Shown: piece after piece, positions 7,273 through 10,809 of the stretch
How positions within the stretch are numbered: the first letter of the stretch is position 1
How the letters are laid out: each line of letters opens with the position of its first letter
Origin: Phycisphaerales bacterium
GTDB lineage: Bacteria; Planctomycetota; Phycisphaerae; Phycisphaerales; UBA1924
NCBI GenBank assembly: GCA_030680655.1
Contig: JAUXUZ010000506.1
Coordinates: 1 to 10,809, forward strand
Reading direction: 5' to 3'
DNA length: 10,809 nt
Translations under genes and position numbers: made by a program
Notes under the pieces: generated by a model
Told to the model about the DNA's origin: nothing
The model's input: the letters and a program-made list of their open reading frames with translations, nothing else
The model's database searches: none

Positions 7273-7329
7273 GATGTTAGCGGGGACGCGGCATAACAGC
7301 CTTGCCACCTGTTGGCACCGGCGATTCCT

Positions 7330-7352
7330 CCGACGGTCGGTGGGGCCGTCGG
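7330..7352. repeat. 7-bp perfect inverted repeat between the mscS region and the TPR-redoxin gene
   Basis: CCGACGG (7330-7336) and CCGTCGG (7346-7352) pair perfectly around a 9-nt loop. It lies 20 nt past the end of the small-membrane-protein fragment on the minus strand. There is no T run, so intrinsic termination is uncertain. Confidence 0.3.
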
Positions 7353-7371
7353 CGGGGCGAGAACTGCACCG

Positions 7372-7521
7372 TCACCGCGGCCAGAACCATGCGAGAGTCG
7401 CCCCTGTGATCGCGTTGCAAAGGCTGCCGTTGACGAGATTGGCGGCGATGGTGCGCTTGCATGAGCCCCACCAGAGCGCGTTGGGGATCGACGAGAAGCA
7501 GTCCACCAAGATGCCCGCACC
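7372..7521 (-). repeat. Direct repeat flanking mscS, copy 1
   Basis: This 150-nt block aligns without gaps to 9198-9347, in the same orientation, on the other side of mscS. Long shared words at the DNA level (for example the stretch encoding 'IPNALWW') support common descent, not chance. Confidence 0.7.
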
Positions 7522-7533
7522 GGCCGCACTCGA
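7372..7533 (-). pseudogene. Truncated, diverged copy of the C-terminus of the small membrane protein at 9198
   Basis: Read on the minus strand directly after the mscS stop codon and in the same frame, these 54 codons include 'IPNALWWGSCKRTIAANLVN' and end 'AWFWPR' then TGA. The protein at 9198-9671 ends with 'IPNALWWSSYKRTIIANVVD' and 'AWLWPR' then TGA. Over the last 49 residues I count 31 identities with no gap. No start codon or upstream part of the family is present, because the homology ends where mscS ends. Replacements of conserved-looking positions (two Tyr to Cys, Gly to Cys) suggest drift without selection. Confidence 0.8.
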
Positions 7534-9075
7534 TCACCCAGCGCTGGGTGGATCGGCGCTGCGACGCAGCAGGTCCTCACCTTGCGGCTTGGACTGGCGG
7601 GCCTGTGCCTCGAGTTGGCCCGCATCGCTCGCCAGGCCGCCCTCGGCCTTGGTGACGACGGCCTCGGTGCCCGGGGCGGGCGCTGGGGCCGGGGGTGAAC
7701 TGCGCGACGCCATCGTCGACTGGGCGGCCTGGCCGCGAGCAGCTTCGGTGCCTGCGGCAGACGTTTGCTGCACCGTCACGGGCACACCCTTGGGGAAAAC
7801 CACTTCGCGGGCCTCATCGGGCATGGAGATGCCGTGCTGCTGGAACGACCGCTTGACCAGGCGGATGACCGACGAGCGCACCTTGAGCCAGCTGTGCTCG
7901 CGCCCGTTGAGCCAGAAGTAGATGCGCAGGTTGACCGTGGCCGCGCCGAGGCTGTCGGCCAGCACCCAGGGCTCGGGTTCGCGAAGAACCGCTGGGTGCT
8001 CCGAGAGCACCTTGAGGGCGATCTCCTGGGCCCGGTCGATCGGGTCGTCGTAGCCGATGCCGACGCTGAACTCCTCGCGCCGGTTGGGCGTCGCGGTGAA
8101 GTTGCGGATGGTGTTCTTGTACACCATCGAGTTGGGGATCTGCACGAGGTTGCCGTCGAGGGTCGCCAGCACGGTGGTGCGCACGTTGAGCTGCCGCACG
8201 TAGCCGGTGACGCCGGTGATCTCCACCAGGTCGCCGCTCTCGAAGGGGCGCTGAATGCTCAGAAAGATGCTCGCCAGGTAGTTCTCCGCGATGTCGCGGA
8301 AGGCGATGCCCAGCGCCAGGCCGATGAGCCCAGTGCCGCCGACGAACGTGAGCGCCAGCTGCGTGAGCCCTGAGATCCGCAGCACGATGTACACGCCGGT
8401 GAGGAAGACCAGCAGCCCCGCCCCGCGCGAGAGCAGGCTGCGCAGCAGCCGGGCCGCGACCCGCGCGCGCAGAACCTCCCGCACCGAGCGCGAGGCGAAC
8501 CACCCCAACGCGGCGGCGATGAGGAGCACGATCACCGCGAAGGCGATCATCGGCAAGGCGCTCAGCAGGTCACGCCCGAGCCCCCGCAGTCCACCCAGCG
8601 CCCCGCCGAACTCCCAGATCGAAGGCTGCGCCACCCCCATCCGGTTGACAGCCGCGACAACGCCCTGCGTGCTCCGCGCCAGGTCCCCGGCCCACTTGCG
8701 GTCGTCCGCGCTGGCGGCGATGCCATCAAGGAACACCACTCCCTCGCGGACCTGCACGTCGGTGCGGGTGAACCACCCGGTTGCTTCGAGGATGCTGACC
8801 AACCGGGCGCGGATCTGTTCATCGGTCGCGACTGGCTCAACGGTGATAGCGCCCGGGTTGAGCGGAAGGTCACCGCTCGCGCTGGTGCCCTCGGGCCTGT
8901 GGGTCGGCGCGTGCGGCACGGGCAAGACAGGCCCTGCGATCGGCTGAGCCGTGCAGACCGGGCCCGGCGCGAGCGCCAGCGTGAGGGCAATCAGCGCGGC
9001 GACGATGCGCTCGCGACAGAAAAGGCACGCATGGATGGTCGTGCGCGGTTGAGCGTGGTGAGACGTGGCGCACAT
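7534..9075 (-). CDS. MscS-family mechanosensitive ion channel with N-terminal BON-like domain, 513 aa
   Basis: An N-terminal hydrophobic segment (about 23-43) fits a signal peptide. Residues 84-148 ('EQIRARLVSILEATGWF', 'VQVREGVVFLDGIAASAD', 'VVAAVNRMGV') have the alpha-beta layout of a BON/OsmY domain, expected in the periplasm. Three membrane helices follow: about 173-194, 219-237 and 245-275. The last is the pore helix, with 'GTGLIGLALGIAFRDIAENY'. The beta domain (about 276-325, 'ESGDLVEITGVTGYV', 'VQIPNSMVYKNTIRNF') and the cytoplasmic alpha-beta cage (to about 430) are complete. The final 80 residues are a low-complexity Ala/Pro/Gln-rich tail, unusual for the family. MscS channels open under membrane tension and release solutes on osmotic downshock. 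The stop codon directly abuts a duplicated gene fragment. Confidence 0.92.
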   Translation of the reverse strand: MCATSHHAQPRTTIHACLFCRERIVAALIALTLALAPGPVCTAQPIAGPVLPVPHAPTHRPEGTSASGDLPLNPGAITVEPVATDEQIRARLVSILEATGWFTRTDVQVREGVVFLDGIAASADDRKWAGDLARSTQGVVAAVNRMGVAQPSIWEFGGALGGLRGLGRDLLSALPMIAFAVIVLLIAAALGWFASRSVREVLRARVAARLLRSLLSRGAGLLVFLTGVYIVLRISGLTQLALTFVGGTGLIGLALGIAFRDIAENYLASIFLSIQRPFESGDLVEITGVTGYVRQLNVRTTVLATLDGNLVQIPNSMVYKNTIRNFTATPNRREEFSVGIGYDDPIDRAQEIALKVLSEHPAVLREPEPWVLADSLGAATVNLRIYFWLNGREHSWLKVRSSVIRLVKRSFQQHGISMPDEAREVVFPKGVPVTVQQTSAAGTEAARGQAAQSTMASRSSPPAPAPAPGTEAVVTKAEGGLASDAGQLEAQARQSKPQGEDLLRRSADPPSAG

Positions 9076-9197
9076 TGGTTCACTCGCCGGGGAGAAAGGC
9101 CGTGGTCCGCGTGACCGGATCGTACCGTCTGCGGCAGGCAGGCACGCTGAAGAGGGACCGGCTCGTCAGCGGCAGAGCGAGGCGGCAGCGTTTGACA

Positions 9198-9347
9198 TCA
9201 CCGCGGCCACAACCATGCGAAGATCACCCCGGTGATCACGCCGTAGAGGATGCCATCAACGACATTGGCGATGATGGTGCGCTTGTAGGAGCTCCACCAG
9301 AGCGCGTTGGGGATGTGTGAGAAGCCGTACGCCAGGATGCCCGCGGC
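9198..9347 (-). repeat. Direct repeat flanking mscS, copy 2
   Basis: This is the 3' end of the small membrane protein gene and matches 7372-7521 gap-free in the same orientation. The two copies enclose mscS. Confidence 0.7.
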
Positions 9348-9671
9348 GTTCGCGAACGTGAAAACGCTCGCGAACGCCGCGGGGCCGGGGATCGCGGTGC
9401 GCGTGAGGAAGGCGATGAGGGTGCTGACGACAAGGTAAACGATAAAGGTGCCGACGAGCTTGCCGCCCATGGTCAGCGGCGTGGGCCAGAGGCTCAGGTG
9501 CCCGACGGGGCCCTGCTGCCACGCCTTCTGCACGTTCTCCGATTGCATCTTCGCGCGCCCGCGGCCGTCTGGAAAGGTGTAGTTGCCCGGCTTGATGCCG
9601 CTGATGCGGAGCGCATCCATGAACCCGTCTTCGTCGGGCAGGTTGATGAAGTCCTGCTTGTGGTGCGGCAT
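9198..9671 (-). CDS. Small membrane protein, 157 aa as translated from the internal ATG (full-length frame broken by TGA)
   Basis: The frame begins 'MPHHKQDFINLPDEDGF', followed by a soluble stretch ('GIKPGNYTFPD'). Then come hydrophobic helices: 'LVGTFIVYLVVSTLIAFL' (about 73-90), a second around 98-123, and 'VVDGILYGVITGVIFAWLW' (about 137-155). I recall uncharacterised bacterial membrane proteins with the same plan, 'MPHHKxDF' preceded by an N-terminal helix, but cannot name the family. The ATG at 9669-9671 has no good ribosome binding site and lacks that first helix. The DNA just upstream encodes the missing helix in the same frame, interrupted by TGA at 9678-9680. The gene may be nonfunctional, truncated but still expressed by reinitiation, or read through. 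It lies 63 nt after the VOC lipoprotein gene, measured to the original start. Confidence 0.7.
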   Translation of the reverse strand: MPHHKQDFINLPDEDGFMDALRISGIKPGNYTFPDGRGRAKMQSENVQKAWQQGPVGHLSLWPTPLTMGGKLVGTFIVYLVVSTLIAFLTRTAIPGPAAFASVFTFANAAGILAYGFSHIPNALWWSSYKRTIIANVVDGILYGVITGVIFAWLWPR

Positions 9672-9755
9672 GACCGTTCAGACGATCATGGCGACAAACC
9701 AGACGGCGACGGTGGAGAGGAGGATCGGGAGCCAGAGGGGGAGCAGGAGGTCCAT
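9672..9755 (-). pseudogene. Severed N-terminal helix of the small membrane protein, with in-frame TGA at 9678-9680
   Basis: From ATG at 9753-9755 the frame reads 'MDLLLPLWLPILL', then 'STVAVWFVAMIV', then TGA, then 'TV' and the downstream 'MPHHKQ'. GAGAGG stands 6 nt before this ATG, a much better start than the internal one. The helix and the position of TGA in 'MIV-stop-TVMPHH' fit a single TGG-to-TGA change at a Trp codon. Confidence 0.75.
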
Positions 9756-9761
9756 GGGGTT

Positions 9762-9767
9762 CCTCTC
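9762..9767 (-). promoter_or_regulatory. Shine-Dalgarno for the full-length small membrane protein start
   Basis: GAGAGG on the minus strand, 6 nt before the ATG at 9753-9755. This marks 9755 as the original start, so the 9671 ATG is internal. Confidence 0.7.
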
Positions 9768-9818
9768 GGGTTTGAAGGTCAACTTCGGTGCCGTCCGCTG
9801 CGGCTCTCTTCTCGCGTG

Positions 9819-10301
9819 TTACTTCTTCGGACTCGGCACGTGCTGATCAACCAGGATCGGGTTGCCATCAGGGTCGATCAGCATCAGGTACGCCGGGCCG
9901 GTTGTGGATTCATCCGCGGCGGGGTTGGGGGTGAGGCCGCGGGCCTTCATGGCTTTCTGCAGGTCGCGCACATCTTCGAAATCCGTCAGGGTGTTCTTGC
10001 TGCTGTCCCAGCCGGGGTTGAACGTCAGCGTGTTCTTGGGGAACATGCCCTGGAAGAGGCCGATCTTGGTGTCGGCGTTCTGGAGCACGACCCAGTTCTT
10101 GGACTGGTCACCCGAGACCATCTTGAAGCCGAGCTTCTCGTAGAACGCGCGTGACGCGGCGATGTCCTTGACGGTAAGGCTGACCGAGAAGTTGCCCAGG
10201 CGCATGTGCGGATCTCCAATGACTGGTGTGGGTGCGGCCGTGTTCGTCGACGCGCAGCCGCCGAGGAGGCACAAGAGTCCTGCCGCGATGAGTCGTTTCA
10301 C
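9819..10301 (-). CDS. VOC-superfamily (glyoxalase-fold) lipoprotein, 160 aa
   Basis: The GTG at 10299-10301 is the start: GGAG lies 6 nt upstream and it gives a lipoprotein signal, 'MKRLIAAGLLCLLGGC', with lipobox Leu-Gly-Gly-Cys and lipidated Cys16. Residues about 35-157 form one vicinal-oxygen-chelate unit: 'FSVSLTVKDIAASRAFYEKL', 'WVVLQNADTKIGLFQG', then 'AYLMLIDPDGNPILVDQH'. The usual first-strand metal His is Ser here, while 'DPDGNPI' matches the family's conserved final segment. Members act as glyoxalases, dioxygenases or antibiotic-binding proteins. A membrane-anchored version is less usual, and metal-dependent catalysis is doubtful without the first ligand. The substrate cannot be told. 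It may be co-transcribed with the small membrane protein gene 63 nt downstream. Confidence 0.9.
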   Translation of the reverse strand: MKRLIAAGLLCLLGGCASTNTAAPTPVIGDPHMRLGNFSVSLTVKDIAASRAFYEKLGFKMVSGDQSKNWVVLQNADTKIGLFQGMFPKNTLTFNPGWDSSKNTLTDFEDVRDLQKAMKARGLTPNPAADESTTGPAYLMLIDPDGNPILVDQHVPSPKK

Positions 10302-10307
10302 GGTTCG

Positions 10308-10311
10308 CTCC
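10308..10311 (-). promoter_or_regulatory. Shine-Dalgarno of the VOC lipoprotein gene
   Basis: GGAG on the minus strand, 6 nt before the GTG start codon. It decides the GTG start, which the lipoprotein signal also requires. Confidence 0.7.
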
Positions 10312-10321
10312 AGGTTCGAAT

Positions 10322-10347
10322 GGGGGGGGAAAAGGGAGAGGGGGGGG
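10322..10347. repeat. Two G8 homopolymer tracts upstream of the VOC lipoprotein gene
   Basis: Eight G at 10322-10329 and eight G at 10340-10347, separated by a purine stretch, lie 21-46 nt before the GTG start, in the likely promoter or leader. Tracts this long are prone to slippage. Confidence 0.55.
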
Positions 10348-10438
10348 CGGACGTTTCGGGGCCGCCCAATGGTACCGGATCAAGGCGGCAGGACTCGCAC
10401 CCGCGGCCTCCAGAACGCAGGCGAACCGCGCTGCGAGC

Positions 10439-10809
10439 TCACGGGCAGTTGCCAAAGAACAAGTTGATGAAGACGATGAAATCGTTGTTGTCGTACAGGA
10501 AGTCGCGGCCGATCACACCCCCCACCGAGCCCACATCGGCGAGGGGGTCCCTGTCGAAGAACATGGTAATGAAGGCGATGAAGTCGTTGTTGTCGAAGAG
10601 GCCGTCGCTGCCGCGTACGCCGCCCTGCGTGCCCACATCGGCGCTGAGGACACTCAAGTAGACAGGGCCGGTGAGGCGTGTGCCGCAGGTGTTGGTGGCA
10701 TAGAGCGTGTAGCTGCCGCGGTCGCCGGGGCGGGCGCTGATGATGGAGACGGACTGCTCGTCGGCACCGTAGATGGTCGAGCCCCAGGGAGTAGGGCCGT
10801 TGGTAAGAG
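10439..10809 (-). CDS. Ig-like and GC-type dockerin domain protein (3' end only; 5' end outside the window)
   Basis: The frame is open to the window edge, giving the last 122 residues. The first 50 have the end of an immunoglobulin-like fold: 'ISARPGDRGSYTLYATNTCG', the bacterial version of the Ig 'D-x-G-x-Y-x-x-x-A-x-N' signature, followed by 'GPVYLSVL'. The remainder is a GC-type dockerin with two motifs, 'DGLFDNNDFIAFITMFF' and 'YDNNDFIVFINLFF', ending 'GNCP'. The DNA encoding these motifs is closely similar to that at the end of the 3377-4384 gene. The full protein is presumably larger, secreted and envelope-anchored. TTG at 10655-10657 is inside the gene, not a start. Confidence 0.85.
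   Translation of the reverse strand, partial: LTNGPTPWGSTIYGADEQSVSIISARPGDRGSYTLYATNTCGTRLTGPVYLSVLSADVGTQGGVRGSDGLFDNNDFIAFITMFFDRDPLADVGSVGGVIGRDFLYDNNDFIVFINLFFGNCP

Noticed and set aside
6052..7296. 414-codon plus-strand open frame opposite the TPR-redoxin gene
   Set aside because: Long only because of high GC; the opposite strand has recognisable domains, a signal peptide and a ribosome binding site.
7091..7921. 276-codon plus-strand open frame spanning the TPR-redoxin start and the mscS end
   Set aside because: It crosses two minus-strand genes and shows no domain or sensible start region.
10439..10657. Stand-alone 72-codon gene starting at TTG 10657
   Set aside because: The frame stays open upstream to the window edge and encodes an Ig-like domain, so this is the end of a larger gene.

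Overview
The window is high-GC bacterial chromosome, most likely from a planctomycete of the class Phycisphaerae. The best evidence is two secreted proteins ending in paired 'D-N-N-D-F-I' motifs (GC-type dockerin anchors, known mainly from Phycisphaerales). Planctomycete-style zinc-ribbon segments of the 'CPxCGYDxxxLP' type agree. The lineage call is inference from these families; there is no rRNA in the window.

Layout. Positions 3-920 hold the 3' part of an S1-domain RNA-binding protein (ribosomal protein S1-like), closed by a clear rho-independent terminator (951-980). A short unrecognised minus-strand gene follows (1128-1652). Then comes an accessory-looking patch (about 1653-3376): a decayed C-terminal scrap of a superfamily I helicase, two strong hairpins, and an intact plus-strand gene (2193-3077). 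That gene is less GC-biased than its neighbours and resembles AbiJ/HEPN-type abortive-infection proteins. From 3377 onward nearly everything is on the minus strand: a secreted GC-dockerin protein (3377-4384), a TPR-peroxiredoxin fusion (5032-7263), a MscS-type channel with a periplasmic BON-like domain (7534-9075), a small membrane protein (9198-9671, originally starting at 9755), a VOC-fold lipoprotein (9819-10301), and the 3' end of an Ig-like/GC-dockerin protein (10439 to the window edge). The one plus-strand item in this half is a zinc-ribbon gene remnant (about 4565-4943).

How the genes relate. Most of the minus-strand products carry export signals, so the second half is an envelope and secretion neighbourhood. 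No single pathway ties it together. The lipoprotein and small membrane protein genes are 63 nt apart and may be co-transcribed.

Most notable observations. (1) The small membrane protein gene has an in-frame TGA exactly where a Trp codon would fit, separating a well-formed start, ribosome binding site and N-terminal membrane helix from the rest. (2) A diverged copy of the last 49 codons of that same gene sits directly after the mscS stop codon, so mscS is bracketed by direct repeats. (3) A zinc-ribbon gene appears decayed by three independent lesions: ATA at the expected start, a Cys-to-Arg change and a frameshift. (4) The 2193-3077 gene is a candidate defence gene beside a helicase remnant. 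I did not find a convincing complete novel multi-gene system, CRISPR array, insertion sequence or intact RNA gene.
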